Source: Desmodus rotundus
Taxonomy: Eukaryota; Chordata; Mammalia; Chiroptera; Phyllostomidae
Length of the DNA: 64,000 nucleotides
NCBI RefSeq assembly: GCF_022682495.2
Contig: NC_071391.1
Span: 81,619,161 to 81,683,160 of the forward strand
Reading direction: 5' to 3'
The notes under the pieces were generated by a model, which was not told the origin of the DNA, did not search any database, and saw nothing but the letters and a program-made list of their open reading frames with translations. The position numbers and the translations under genes are program-made. Below are positions 32,651-44,714 of this stretch, piece by piece (position 1 is the stretch's first letter; the number at the start of each line of letters is the position of its first letter).

Positions 32651-33835
32651 GACTAATAAGCTCTGTGTAAAATGAATGGTGTGTATGAGGTTAGCAACTC
32701 AGGAAATCCTTCCAAAAGTAAGAGCATCACTAATTGTAACAATCATAGTAGTATTGTGATTTTAGAAGAATTTAATAGGAGCAAAAGTAAGAAGCGGGGG
32801 GGGGGGGGGGTTCAAAATAAAGTGCTTTCCCAAACTTCTTGCTGAAAATAATTACTCGAAGTTCTCAGAAATACAAGTTCCCCAGTGCCATCCCATACCC
32901 TATAGAATCCACAGCTCCAATAGAATAGCCTGGGGAGCCATCTGTCTTCCAAGCACCTTTGATTATTCTTTCCATCAGGAAAGGGTAGGAAACATGGTCT
33001 CTGAGCCAGAGGAACTGAGACAGCTGCTCCGCTTTAGGTAGCTGAGCTGTGTTCAGAGAACACTCCCTTCCCATCCTACATCACATGTTCACAGGACGTA
33101 CTTGGGACAGAGACTCTGCTTTGCTCCAGGTTTCACTACTATTGGCTTGTTTTGTTAAGCAAGTCTCTCTAATTCCTAAAGAAGCAAGCCCACTAACTCT
33201 ACCACAGCCACCACTCTGAGCCAAGTAGTGAGGAAGTACAAATTGTTTCATGAATAAATCAACCTCAGAGAGAAATTTCATTAAAAAGCAGAGAAAACTG
33301 ACTATATTAATTTGAAATAAATTTTGTCCTCTCTAAACTCTAAGGATAAACTCATTCATTTGTTTATAAATCCAACTTGCATAAAACTATAAATAGTTAA
33401 ATATATACTCCAACTGCTAATTCTAAAGCAGGAATATAAAGCATTCTCTATATTTATAATTAAGTAAACAGTATGGTATGATGCAAGTAAAAATTTGTTC
33501 AAAATTTATTTTGAGTGGACTAATGAACTATGGAGATCTATTTTCTGTGACTTAACCAATTATATGAAACACAAAAAGGAAAAAACATTTTCTCCCTACG
33601 CCATGTAGGGAGTTGATGGCATTAGTGACCAGGGTCAATCAACAGGGGTCATAAGACAAAGGTACTAGCAGCGTGAACAAAACCAGCTGGAGCCACAGCA
33701 GCACTAATTGGTGTGGCAGAGTTCAAAATAAGAGTAACCTGGACCTCTGGGCCCAGGTAGGATACCGCTTGGGAATGCCCAGAAATATTGGAGGGAAGGG
33801 TTTTAACATCAGCAAGGGCTGAGACTGAGAACATG
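32651..33835. other. Unassigned stretch with a 15-base G run
   Basis: 32796-32810 is an uninterrupted G15. Otherwise no repeat or exon recognised. Confidence 0.45.
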
Positions 33836-34110
33836 TGTGGGGACACAAGAGTGTGTACATCTGTATGTATGTGCATGTGTATGCGTAAATTTACAAGTGA
33901 GCAGTCACAAATCTTCCCAGCTTCAAGTTTCTGCCTCTCGTCCAAACTCCTCCTGGTTTCTTCTTGCCTGCAACCATGGCCCAAGATACTTAAGAGAACA
34001 AGCTCAGGGGCAGACTACTGGTTTCTAATCCTGACTCTACCACAGAGGCTGTGACTTTAGACAATTGTTTCAACTTTTCTGTGCTTCAAAATTTAGGTAT
34101 TAATGTTAAG
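33836..34110. repeat. Locally duplicated block, copy 1 (TG-rich repeat, unique segment, MIR)
   Basis: A TG/ATGT simple repeat is followed by acaagtgagcagtcacaa (33893-33910), then 'cttaagagaacaagctcagg' and MIR-like 'ttctaatcctgactctacca'. The same order with the identical 18-mer occurs at 35600-35880, 1796 bp away. Confidence 0.7.
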
Positions 34111-34671
34111 ATGATTCCATTTATACAAACCTGCTCTTAAGACTTGGGGCATTTAAGCAATATATGTAAGGAAAAATGATCACTGTTGTATTATAGGTGC
34201 CTAAATCATTTTCTCTGTTAATTAATTGCTCCCATCCCCTTCTCTGACCACATCCCATTTCTCAGAGTGTCTGCACCAACAGTCCTACTTAGTAGGCAGC
34301 AGGTGGTCTTGCTGACCTACCAATACAGCTAATGGAACCACATCAGATTCTCTTCCATGATTCTGAATTGAAATTTAGAGTCAGGTCAGCCTCTGACATG
34401 CACTTGAGATGATATAAAGAAAGCTACAGTCAGGTCAAGTATGTACAAAGAAGAAAGAGCCATTTTGCAAAAATAGAGAATAATCACGTAGGCAGAGGGA
34501 GGAGCAGAGACGTGACAACACACGGCCTGTGAGAGGGACAGGGAAGGGGAAGCTGGCTGCACTTCTTCCCCTTGGCTCAATGAGGTATGCCTATGTTCTT
34601 CTGGTGAGGTTCCCACATTTGCTTCCTTAAGTTTGTCTGGATGGTGTTTTGATCCTTGGCACCTGCCTTAG
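34111..34671. other. Unassigned non-coding stretch
   Basis: Nothing recognised between the MIR tail and the MLT1 LTR. Confidence 0.35.
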
Positions 34672-35027
34672 TCTTTTCTGGCTGTTATAACAAAAACATT
34701 ATAGGCTGTGTGGCTTAAACAATGAACATTCATTTCTCACAGTTCTGAAGGCTGGGAAACCCAAAATCAGGACACTGGCAGATTCAGTGTCTGGGGAAAG
34801 CCCCCTTCCTGGTGCATGGGGGCCCTTTATGCACTACGTCTTCACTTGCAGAAAGAGGGCCTGAGAACTCCCTGGGGTCCTTATAAATAAGGACAGGAAT
34901 CCCATTAATAAGGGCTCTACTCTCATAACCTAATTACCATCCAAAGGCCCTGCATCCTCATACCATCACATTGGTGGTTAGAATTTCACCGTATGAATTT
35001 GGAAGGACACAAACATTCAATTCATAA
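34672..35027 (-). mobile_element. MaLR LTR (MLT1-class)
   Basis: 'agtcttttctggctgttata', 'tttctcacagttctgaaggc', 'cctaattaccatccaaaggc' and 'aaacattcaattcataacaa' are the minus-strand reading of an MLT1-class LTR. It lies between the two duplicated blocks. Confidence 0.82.
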
Positions 35028-35590
35028 CAACACCAAACTAGCCCAACTAAGGCAACTAACTGCTCCCCTCAGAAGTTTAGCTAGATTAGCAGCTCTCCAA
35101 GCATCATCCTTAAACAAGGTGTGGCCACAGACAAGACCAAGGGCCGGATCTTTCCAACTTTTCCACATCTGTTGCTATTGAAATAGTGCAAGGTATTGAG
35201 TTCCAGACTGCCTCAGAGGGCAGCAGGTAAAAATGATAATGTTCTCTAATGCAGGCTGAAAAGCCTCCATACTTTCTTTGATGTGACTCTGTACATCATT
35301 ATACCAAATTATCTACCAAATTCTCCCATTAGTTCTGTCTCTTAAAGGTACCTTTAATTATCTGTTTAAAAGTGAATGATAAATAGCTAAGGCAAAAATT
35401 ACCACATTTCAAAACTCTCATCCTTAATCTATATTTAGCTTGAAGCTAAAAAATTATTCATAACTGATACAAAATATAAAAGCAATGGTGATGATACATT
35501 ATTCCTATTTTGGCTTGCTGGAATAATATTCAGACACTGCTACTAGAAATAGTGTGAGAATTCTTCAAAGACAAAACCCAGGCGTCCCCT
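35028..35590. other. Unassigned non-coding stretch
   Basis: Nothing recognised. Confidence 0.35.
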
Positions 35591-35599
35591 TTATCATCT

Positions 35600-35995
35600 C
35601 TATGTGTGTGTAGGTACATGTATAGTGTGGGGGGACATGTGTACATGTGTGTATATGTGTGTGCATGTGTACATGCATGCAGCCAATTACAAGTGAGCAG
35701 TCACAACTCCTCTGCTTCATAGGTTCTTTCTCTGATGCAAACTTCCTCTCCTCATTTTATTCCTGCCTGTACCATTGTACAAGATGCTTAAGAGAACAGG
35801 TTCAGGCCAGAATGCTGGATTCTAATCCTGGCTCTATCACATGGAACTATGATATTGGCAATTGTTTATTTTAACTTTTCTGTTCCTCAATTTTTTTATC
35901 TTTAAAAAGGGCTAATAATAGCACCTATTTCATAATTTTGCAAGGAGTAAATGAGTATATACAAAACTCCTAGAGCCACATTTAGCCACCAAATA
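35600..35995. repeat. Locally duplicated block, copy 2 (TG-rich repeat, unique segment, MIR)
   Basis: TG/ATGT repeat at about 35610-35680, acaagtgagcagtcacaa at 35689-35706, 'cttaagagaacaggttcagg', then MIR wording through 'aaagggctaataatagcacc' to about 35995. It is the partner of 33836-34110. Confidence 0.7.
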
Positions 35996-38254
35996 AATAC
36001 TTAGAAACACTAAATATTCTTATTAATCATACCCCTTAGTTATCAAAAGAGTCCTTCTTTGTCTGAACCCCAGACCCATCCCTCAAGCTCAGTTAAACTG
36101 TTCTGCTTATTGGTGAATCTGACATAAGATTTTCTGATATTAATCTCTGCTATAAGGATTCATTGGCTCCTGGGGGGTCATTGCCTTTAGGACTGCTCTC
36201 ACTTTAAGATTTTATAACTCGACCCTTGCTTCACATAGACACCAGAGTTGCAGATTCAACTTTCCTAATACAGCATAATGTAACCTCTTTAGATAAGCAA
36301 AGTGTTTTTAAGACAGATGGTTTAGATCAGTCAGTTATTTTATTATTCAAACGTCTGCCCCTCAACAGGAATCCATAGAAGTTTAAATTGAACATGAGTG
36401 GTCACTCTCAGCCAGATTCATACCCATCTTGAAAAATGCCTCTTCCTTAATGTTTTGGTTACACTTTCCTTTGATGGACAAACAGCTCCAGCTGTTCCAG
36501 CCCTTGAAGTGCCTCAAGCCTTCCTGAGCAGGCTTTATCTCCCAGTCTTCCTACAGAGACAAGGGAATCTACACTCAGCCCCCAAGGAGTAGAGAGGACC
36601 CATGTTTTCCCTCTGATCTTGCGCTAATTCTTTTTAGTGAATATGAATACCGCCTCTTAGATTGCAGTTTTGGTTTTGTCACAACTAAAATCTCATTTAC
36701 CCAACAAAAAGGAATGCCCAGTATTTGGTACTGAGTACAGTTTTAAAAACAAACAAATAAAAACCCAGAAAATTAAACACATCAGTTATTCAATATACAA
36801 ATGCTGTTGGATAGAGCTGGGACTCTTCCCAAATTCACACTGACAAACATTCCATATAACTAAAACATTACTGTCAATTTCATTTGAATTGCTTTCATAT
36901 ACAGTGGTTTGGGTTTTTTAACATTTTTTATTTTTACTTACACTTTTACTTTTTTTTAAACCTTCTGACATTCATTTATTTAAGATTATGGCCAGTTTGT
37001 AATCCAATAACCAGAAGGTAGTTGACTCCCTTCTTGGTGAAAGACAGTGTGTTTGGAACATCACAATAAAGACAGATCTGATGTCACAAACACCTAGACA
37101 AAGTTTTCTTCAAATGAAAGGTCAATTATTACATTTCTCATTCTATCCTATACGGTAGCTTTCATTTTGTAGTTAGGACATCCTAGTTTATTCACCCATT
37201 CGATAGTTAAGATTGAAAGACTTAAGACTCTAAAATCTACTGTTATTTGCCCTTACACCTGAGAGATAGCCCCAGTTCCTTTCATTCAAGCAGAACCTTG
37301 TGTGCTGCCACGGAAGACATTCTACAGCATGTGTTAACCATGTTGGTGGCATCCCTAGGGATAAGCCCATTTATCTTGCCAACAGTAATTCTACTGGAAA
37401 TAGCTTTCTGGCTTAGGTAAAAATAGCTGTTTTCATTAGTCAGCACACTTCCTGTTTAGCTTTTAAATACATACAATTTTTACAAAAGGAAAGAATGTGG
37501 AGGAGTGGGGCTTTAAACGTTATCAAATTCATAGGCTGCATCTGTATTGAAGTATAGTTTACAGCAGAACTTATAAATAAAGAGGAGTAAGAACTTTTTC
37601 CATATCAAAAAGACTGATAATTACAGTTGCTTCCTTTGACTGGCAAAACAGCCCTCACTGGGAGAAACCACCTCCCACAGGCTCAGTGAGACAGGTAAAG
37701 CCAGTTCATCACCACATTGTGCGCTGGACCAAAGGCAAAGAGGCATTACTTCCAAGGGAGGTAGATCTGTTGAAATGAAGTATGTTGAATTATGATAGTA
37801 CTTTCACATGAGAGTAAAAATAAAACTAAAAAGTCTAAGATGGGATCATTCAAAAATTAGTCCCCTCACCATGAAAAAACTTTTATATTGAAGGTGTTTC
37901 TCTTTGACAAAGTCCATACATTTGCCAAGATGTCATTGTTAATGTCCTAGGGATTATCTAGATATATAATAACGATAAGAAAGGTGACTCACTAATATCT
38001 AAAACTCTGACTTCCTTACTACCTAGTTCACCACTAGATTTTTTTTAAAGAATCAAGGCTAAATGATCAAATTAGTTGTTTATTTGTCAAAAATCTTTTA
38101 TTCTACATCAAGTTCACTAAGCTAGATATTAATATTGTGGAATTTCAGGGCTGGATAAGACTTTAGGACAATGATGTCCTTCAAGTTTAAAGGGACTTAA
38201 GGCTTGAGAAATTATGTATGGTTCCAGTGCGTAGCTAGGGTTGAGAAAGAGTTC
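35996..38254. other. Unassigned non-coding stretch
   Basis: About 2.2 kb with no recognisable young repeat, exon or CpG island. 37300-37480 is relatively complex sequence that could be old constrained non-coding DNA, but nothing in the sequence alone proves that. Confidence 0.35.
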
Positions 38255-38395
38255 CATAACAGCACTTTTCAAACCTTAATGAGAAAACAAATCACTTGAG
38301 GATCTTGTTGAAGGGCAGGCCTGGGGTAGGCCTGAGACTCTGCATTTCTAATAGGCTCCCAGGTGAAGCTGATATTATCCAAGGTCACAGTTGGA
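38255..38395 (+). repeat. MER20-like hAT non-autonomous transposon
   Basis: 'cagcacttttcaaaccttaa', 'tcacttgaggatcttgttga', 'actctgcatttctaatagg' and 'ctcccaggtgaagctgatat' follow the MER20 order. Confidence 0.75.
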
Positions 38396-39750
38396 GTAGA
38401 AAAGTCTCAGAGATCTCCTAGCCCAGTGGCTATCAAACTGTGTTCTCAGAATTCTGGGATTCTCTGGAGAGTCCTGGACAGGTTCTGCAATCCTAGATTT
38501 ACATTTACTAGAAATGAGGCTCATCTGAGCCTTCATTCATTGCCCACACTCCTCTACCACCACCTTTCTCAATTTAAATTTATCTTTTTGTTAAAAGCAG
38601 AATTCATTATCCTTATTGATTGACTTTGTGATATGTAAATGCTAAAAATGTGGACTGATAAATATAATCTTTTGTTTGACAAGAGTGTGCACTGCAAAAA
38701 CACTTATATTTTCCTTCCATTTTTCAGATGAGGAAAGATATGGAAGATATGGAAACCACATCATGCTTACTTACTGGCCAGCACAATTCCCTGTTGCAAC
38801 ACACAGTTGCCCTGCATAATTCAAGAGGAATCAACCAAACGCAGGTCAAAGAAGTGGAAAGAAAGGTGGGTTGCAGATCTGCTCATTTATATGCTACAGT
38901 CTGAACTTTAAAAACACTAAGAGTTAGAAATGGTGACATAACTCTGGGGCAGGCTGGGTATGGTCCTGCTAGTTGGAGGTTGGTCATGAATGAGAATTTG
39001 TTGGGAGTGTAAGAAAACTATTTTTAGAAGCTCAAAAAAAAGAAAGAGGAGAAAAGAAATTGTAATTTGTAGAGCAACTCTTGAACTCTAGTGTCTGCCA
39101 TGACGAAGTAACCACTTGAGCTAAAGCCAACCCAACTCTTGAACTCTAGATGAAGAGATCAAAAAGCAAAAAACAAGCGAGAGAGAAAGGGACTGGAAAG
39201 GGGCAGGCAGGGAGAACCAAAAAGACCACCAGATTGATGGCTCAGAGGGCTGCAGAGGCCACAGCTTTGATTTGGAACCAGGGTAAACTTGGGAGCAAAG
39301 CTTTGATTCCTTGGGTTTAAAACAGGGAAGGAAATACTTTGTTTTTCATCTTGTGAACGTAATAAAGGTAAATCAGGTGTAAAGTGTCAGTGTCAGCAGA
39401 CATTGTTAAAAATCTGATTGCTGTATTCACTCATGCTGATTTTTCCATGATTACAATTTGTACCTTTATGCTCTTTTATCTGGGATCTTCTTAGAGTTAG
39501 CTTTTACATTCTACTGGCTGAGCATAAGTGAACTATAGCAAGAAGACCCCTATAGCAAGAAGGTGAAGAGCAAAGGCACAGACTTAGGAAGTAAGAATTC
39601 TAGGGGAGAATCCCCTGTTGCTTTGTTGTGGTGATGGCAGAAAGAATCAGTCAGAGAAACTTCCATTGGAAGCTCCTCACTGGTTCTGGTTGATTTTAAC
39701 AATGCTAAACACTAAACCTAATAAAAGACTTCTTAAAGTCAAAGAACATA
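38396..39750. other. Unassigned stretch with one MIR-like relic
   Basis: 38715-38780 (atttttcagatgaggaaaga) resembles a MIR. It mimics a splice acceptor plus ATG frame but is better read as repeat (see rejected list). Nothing else recognised. Confidence 0.4.
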
Positions 39751-39906
39751 AGATATATATATTATATAGTATATAATATATATATAGTACATACATAACA
39801 TCTATGTATGTGTAATGTGTATATTCGTTACACACACGTGTGTTGTATATATACATATATGTTATATGTGTGTATGTATATATACATATATGTAGAGAGG
39901 GGGGGT
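39751..39906. repeat. Compound TA/TG microsatellite
   Basis: Alternating TA, then mixed TATG/TACA/TGTG purine-pyrimidine repeats over about 155 bp, ending in a G run at 39899-39905. It contains several self-complementary stretches. Confidence 0.9.
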
Positions 39907-40623
39907 GTTTGTGTATTTATTTATTTGGGGTCCTAACAGAAAACAGATGGCACACTCAAACAGGAAAATGAAGGAGAGTTTGTTGAAGGGATTATTTACA
40001 AAGATGGCAGGGTGAAGGTAAACCAGGGATGGGGGACTCCCATTGTCTCCTGACACCCTGCAGTCACAGTGGCTCCTCACTCTTCCTGCACTTGCCGTCC
40101 CCCTCTTACCCCATCCCTGTTCCCCTTCCTGGAATACCCTGATCTCACTTCTTTTGTGTATCTACATCTTCTCAATCTTGAAGGCTCTGGCAGGCTACAC
40201 AGGGGTGTTGCACAATAAACCTTCCCATCTTGGGTACAATAGTGTCGTCCACCCAAATGAACAATCAGTTTTGTGAAAGCAGGGCCACAGCTATCTCTAG
40301 CAAAGAGAAGACAACCTACTTCTAACAGCCTGCTCAGCAGAAACCATCACAAGATTCTCATGGCCCAGGGCTCAGTCTAACATGTTACCAGGTAAGCAGG
40401 GAGAGAGGCAGCATGCCAATGGGAACACTGAGCAGCACATTACATTTTCGTCCTGCCTGCCTGTCCCCTATACCTGTCTTCCCTAGTCACACGACCCCTG
40501 ACCATCCGTGGTATAAATCCAGCCTGGTTAGAGGTTTGCAGTCTATACTCTATTAGACTATAAGGAAACTCACCTCTTCCCTCTCTCTCATTTCACAATG
40601 TCTCTTCTATTCCCTTCTATTAG
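39907..40623. other. Unassigned non-coding stretch
   Basis: 39930-40400 may be an old repeat (wording 'ggagagtttgttgaagggat' and 'aataaaccttcccatcttgg') but I cannot name it. Confidence 0.35.
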
Positions 40624-40810
40624 GGGTTGAATTGTGCCCCCCAAAATATATGTTAAAGTATTAACCCCCAGTGTACCTGAATGTGATCTTTTTTGGAAAA
40701 AGAATCTTTGTAAATGTACTTAAAATAAGATGACATTATACTGGATGAGGGTGGCCCTCAACCTAATGGCTGATGACCTTATAAGGAGAGAGAGATCTGT
40801 AGACACAGAG
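40624..40810 (+). mobile_element. MaLR LTR (MLT1-class), left part
   Basis: 'ggggttgaattgtgcccccc' at 40622, then 'tgatgaccttataaggagag' and 'gacacagag': the 5' half of an MLT1-class LTR in plus orientation, resuming at 41630. The last five bases (cagag) form the duplicated target of the LTR that follows. Confidence 0.83.
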
Positions 40811-41624
40811 TGTGGAGAGCAAGACCAATAAAATGGCATTGGTCCAATCAAGATAGCACAAAGTAAATTTAAAAATGGAGTCACTTGTGTCAGCCAAGAT
40901 GGCTGTCAGTCAACCATGACACATTGGTTCAAGAAGGAAACTACCTGAACCACGCTAGACACATCTGGCAAGGAGACCCAAGATATCTGCACACGTGATC
41001 AGAATAGCCATGTCTGCAGAGCAGGACTGCTCACAGATAGGCTCCTGGGGAAATTCCACACTTGCCATCAAGGGTATCAAGACATTTATTGAAAAGACCC
41101 AGAAGGGCAGACTACATCACTTTCAAGGTATAACTGAGGGAGTTTTCCAGACCACTGCTGAGGCACCCAAGCTCCACATACCAGGGTGCTGCTCCATGCC
41201 ATGCTGATCTCCCTTGGCATCGGCTGCCAGAGTCCCTGTCCTGCTGGACTGAGGACTTTGTCTGCCCTGCTCCCCACCTGACTCCAGAGATCCTTCCTTG
41301 CAAGATGCTGACAATTAACTTGCCCACCATCTGTCTCCCAGACCTGCAAACTGAGACTCTGGGACTTGGGTTCATTATCCCCCATCGATTGCTCTGTGTG
41401 TGTGTGTTATATTTCTCTTAGATTGTTAGAGTGTGAGTAAGATATTAATGTACGTCGATGTTCTACAGAATGAACTACATTCAATAAAAGCTGAGTGAAC
41501 AGCATAGTTACTGTATGTGACTCTTGTCTATTCCTTGGTGCCAGGCTGCTCAGCAGGCAGCGAGCCAAGCAGTTGCCCAGCTGATGTATAGGAAAGACTG
41601 TGTCACGAACATATACTCATTACA
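40811..41624 (+). mobile_element. Solo retroviral LTR inside an MLT1 LTR, 5-bp target duplication
   Basis: 814 bp starting tgtggagagc and ending cattaca, flanked by cagag at 40806-40810 and 41625-41629. The TG...CA ends, a 4-6-bp duplication and a late AATAAA (attcaataaaagctgagtg at about 41480) are the marks of an endogenous-retrovirus LTR. No internal gag, pol or env is present, so it is a solo LTR left by LTR-LTR recombination. I do not recognise the family. Confidence 0.82.
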
Positions 41625-41629
41625 CAGAG

Positions 41630-41892
41630 GAGAGACTGCGAAGAACGCCATATGAAGATGGAGGCAGAGATTGGAGTTAAGTTGTCACAAGCCAAGGAAT
41701 GCCAAGGATTGTCCACAACCACCAGAAACTACAAGAGGCAAAAAGAGATTCTTCCCCAGAGTGTTCAGAGGGAGGGTGTCCTTTCCCACACCATGACTTT
41801 TGCCTCCAGAATTTGGACAGAATACATTTCTGTTGTTTTAAGCCACCGAGTTGCAGTACTTTGCTATGGCAGCCTTAGGAAACTATACACCT
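41630..41892 (+). mobile_element. MaLR LTR (MLT1-class), right part
   Basis: 'gccatatgaagatggaggca', 'cctccagaatttggacagaa' and 'tgttgttttaagccaccgag' continue the LTR begun at 40624. Confidence 0.83.
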
Positions 41893-43235
41893 TAAGTGAT
41901 TTTCTCTGAAAAATATCCCAAGAGAAGGATACTCAAGGATTGACACCCTCTTGGTGCCAGATTGCCTGTGTACATTCATTTGCCCTCATTCAATGCCTAT
42001 CTACTTCTCTGAGACCTGTGATAGTCAGTGGTGCTGACCTTTCTCCATCATCACCACCTGGCCATCACAGAGGATATGGGTCCCTTTTCTTTTCATCCCA
42101 ATTCTTGCTATTTTCTTGGATATCTTCAATGTTTGTATAGTTGAGTCAACTAATATCCTGACCTCAAGGTCCTGGGCACCTGTGTCCCTCCTTCCAATGA
42201 CTTTCTCCTCCTCTTCACTTCAGCCAGCTGCTCCCATGGCCATGTCTGGAGATGGCTGGTCTGTCTACAAAATGTATAATCTTATTCTTTAATTATAGTA
42301 ACCTATTTTCCCCCATAATCTCCTTCCAACTAAACCTGTTCTTCATGGGGTCCTCTCAGTCAGAGGACCTCTTAACTTGGAGTCCTTGATCCCCTTGATA
42401 GGTGTCAGGGTGTATATGAATGTCTTAAAATTATATGCAGATTATCTGACTTCAGTTTACTGCTAGATAAAAATTACACACCCATCAAAATTAGAGCCAC
42501 CTCAATGTGTGGGTGACCCACAGTGCTGCCCAGCACTTCTCTCACTTTTTCTGAGTCAAATATCTGTGTCTCCAACCATCCCCCCCAATAAACATACAAG
42601 CCTCACCATCTTGTTAAAGCTCACCAAATGACCACTCTCCTCTTTCCTCCCAACAACCTTGTCTGCTTCACTACCTCCTTAAACTTATGCATTAATGTTC
42701 AAACTTCCTTCCTTAACTTCCATCTCAGGGAAAGAAACATCACACCACTCTGCTGTAGGAAGAGAAGAGCAAGCCCTGGTGGTGATGGTCATCAGCTAGA
42801 CACTCTGTCTGTAGTACCAGTTGTGGTTCACAGAGGAGGATGGATTGTCCAACCCAAACATTGGTTCAAATGTCAAGACTGAAGCTGCCACACATGCACC
42901 AAAAGAACATGAAAAGGTTTATTACTTACTTATAGGACTTTCTGTGAAGAGTAGGGCAAGCTTCCAAGAAGGTTCAAAAATGCCTTGAGAGAGGAAGGGG
43001 AGGACATTGGCTTAGCTGTTGTGTAATGGGCATTGGGGCTGATGTGAGGGCTTTCTAGCATGAGCTAGGGCTTGTGAGGTCTGGACTTCCCACCAGCCCT
43101 TAAGAAGGAGACCCAGGCTTCCTTATAGCTTGTCCAGATGAGAGTAGAAAGTGAATGGGAAGTAGCAAGGCTGAAACACTGCCAGCAGTCAAACATTAAA
43201 AATAAAGTCAGTTGATTACACTCTTCAAGAAGAAC
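41893..43235. other. Unassigned stretch with a possible LTR-like segment
   Basis: 42770-43200 may be an old LTR on the minus strand: the complement of 'gaaaaggtttattacttact' offers an AATAAA. Ends and family are not defined. The rest shows nothing. Confidence 0.35.
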
Positions 43236-43239
43236 TGGG

Positions 43240-43465
43240 ATTTATTTATTTATTTACTGCTGTTGTTCAAGTACAGTTGTCTCCATTTTCCTGCCACCAC
43301 TTTCCCCCACCCCACCCACCAGCACCTCCCACCCTCAATCCTTCCCCACTTTGGCTTTGTCCATGGGTCCTTTATACATGTTCCTTGATGACCCATCCTC
43401 TTCCTTCCCCCGTAATTCCCCTCCCTCTACCCCTCTAGTTACTGTCAGTTTGTTCTGGGTTTTAA
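43240..43465 (-). mobile_element. Truncated bat LINE-1 3' end
   Basis: 'tgctgttgttcaagtacagt', a C-rich block, 'ggctttgtccatgggtcctt' and 'gttactgtcagtttgttctg' match the other minus-strand tails. Flanks ctgggatttat and ctgggttttaat may be a decayed duplication. Confidence 0.8.
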
Positions 43466-44387
43466 TATTAAGTCTATCAGGGTGAACCTAAAAAATCATT
43501 AATCATTCTGAACATAATCTTCACACCAATTACAGGAGGCTGATATCACCTTCCCACTGTGTTGTTGTAGGTATTAAATGAAATAACACATACTCAGCGC
43601 TAAATGGAGAATACTTAGTAATGTTGGACCTTATCTTCACCAAGGCTAGCCCTTCATGATGTTCCTACTTCCCCTCCTCCCATGCCTCCTCTAAAGCCCT
43701 GCTCTATCACTTATCATTTCTTTCTTCTGGATTTTCAGTTTATTGCTCTCCACCAACTTATGCTCTAATTATTTGATGCTTGCAGAGTGTCAACATATCC
43801 AGCAGGCATCTCCATCAATATATTCCAAACACAGACCCTTAACTACCTCACATACACTCATACCATCAACTATACTGATGCTCCATAAATTTTAGTATTG
43901 TCCTTAATATATCCCTTCCATATGCCAAATATCCAATTGGTCACTTAATTTTGTGGATCCCAACTCAGAAATTTCTCCCAAATCTTTTATGACCGTTGCT
44001 TTGTCTATCTCATTATTTCTCAAACTCCTTATTGATCTCTATCACAAGTTTCTCAAAATCCCAGATTAGCTTCCTTAACCACTCTGTTTTAAAGTTACTG
44101 TTGACTTTTTAATTATATGAAATCTGCTTACAAAAGGGTACAAAAGCCTTATAAACAAACAGTAGAAAACTGGAAAGAAATAAACTAAATATTAACAGTG
44201 ATTCCCCTCTGGTGGTAAAATAAGTATTTTTTCTTTGCACTTTTGTACACTTTCCAAATTTTCTACAGTATGCATATATTACTTTTACAAATGTTATTTA
44301 AAATAATAAATTCCACTAAATTTTTCATGATTATTTTTTAAATTCTAACCACTTAACTCTACATACAAAGCACTTCACAGTCTGGTC
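43466..44387. other. Unassigned stretch with MIR-like and AT-rich old repeat fragments
   Basis: 43530-43640 reads like MIR (tattaaatgaaataacaca). 44100-44320 has the wording of an old AT-rich 3' end (actttccaaattttctacag) that I cannot assign. Confidence 0.4.
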
Positions 44388-44509
44388 CTCTAGTAGCCAA
44401 CTTCTAAGAGGACCACCATGATTCTTGCCTTCAGTATTTATGCTCTTGTGTATAGTCCTGTCCCATACAGAATAGGACTGACCTGTGTAACCATTAATAT
44501 TGTAGATAC
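44388..44509 (+). mobile_element. Old MaLR-type LTR, left part (host of nested insertions)
   Basis: 'tggtcctctagtagccaact' and 'gaccaccatgattcttgcct' resume after the insertions at about 46082 with 'gccatgaggacacttaaact' and end near 46402 (caatagataattaatatgg), the usual order of such an LTR. Confidence 0.65.
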
Positions 44510-44611
44510 CCTGGCCACTGTGGCTTAGTTTGTTGAAGGATCATCCTATAGACCAACAGCTCACAGGTTCAATTCCCTGGTTGGGGTATGTATGAGAAGG
44601 CAGCCAACAGA

Positions 44612-44656
<45 letters not shown>

Positions 44657-44714
44657 GTCTCTCTCTCCACCCACACCAAAAGCAATGAAAAAATGTCAAA
44701 AAATAATAACGATA
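44510..44714 (+). mobile_element. VES-type tRNA-derived SINE
   Basis: Head 'ccctggccactgtggcttag', B-box-like 'ggttcaattccctggttggg', a CT-rich body expanded into (GTCT)n at 44613-44644 and CT to 44668, then the typical tail (caatgaaaaaatgtc). It lies in an old LTR and is followed at once by an ORF1-only LINE. Confidence 0.85.
44613..44668. repeat. (GTCT)n/(CT)n microsatellite within the SINE
   Basis: About eight GTCT units and then CT repeats, an expansion of the pyrimidine-rich segment normal in this SINE. Confidence 0.92.

Noticed and set aside
38727..38910. Possible exon: acceptor-like ccatttttcag, then an ATG frame of 58 codons with gtgggt donor-like sequence inside
   Set aside because: The acceptor-plus-start wording (tttttcagatgaggaaa) is the standard MIR SINE pattern, and the frame has no recognisable protein motif.
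44510..44600. tRNA-like sequence with a B box
   Set aside because: It is the head of a VES SINE with CT-rich body and A-tail, not a tRNA gene. The same holds at 2395-2617 and 46540-46769.
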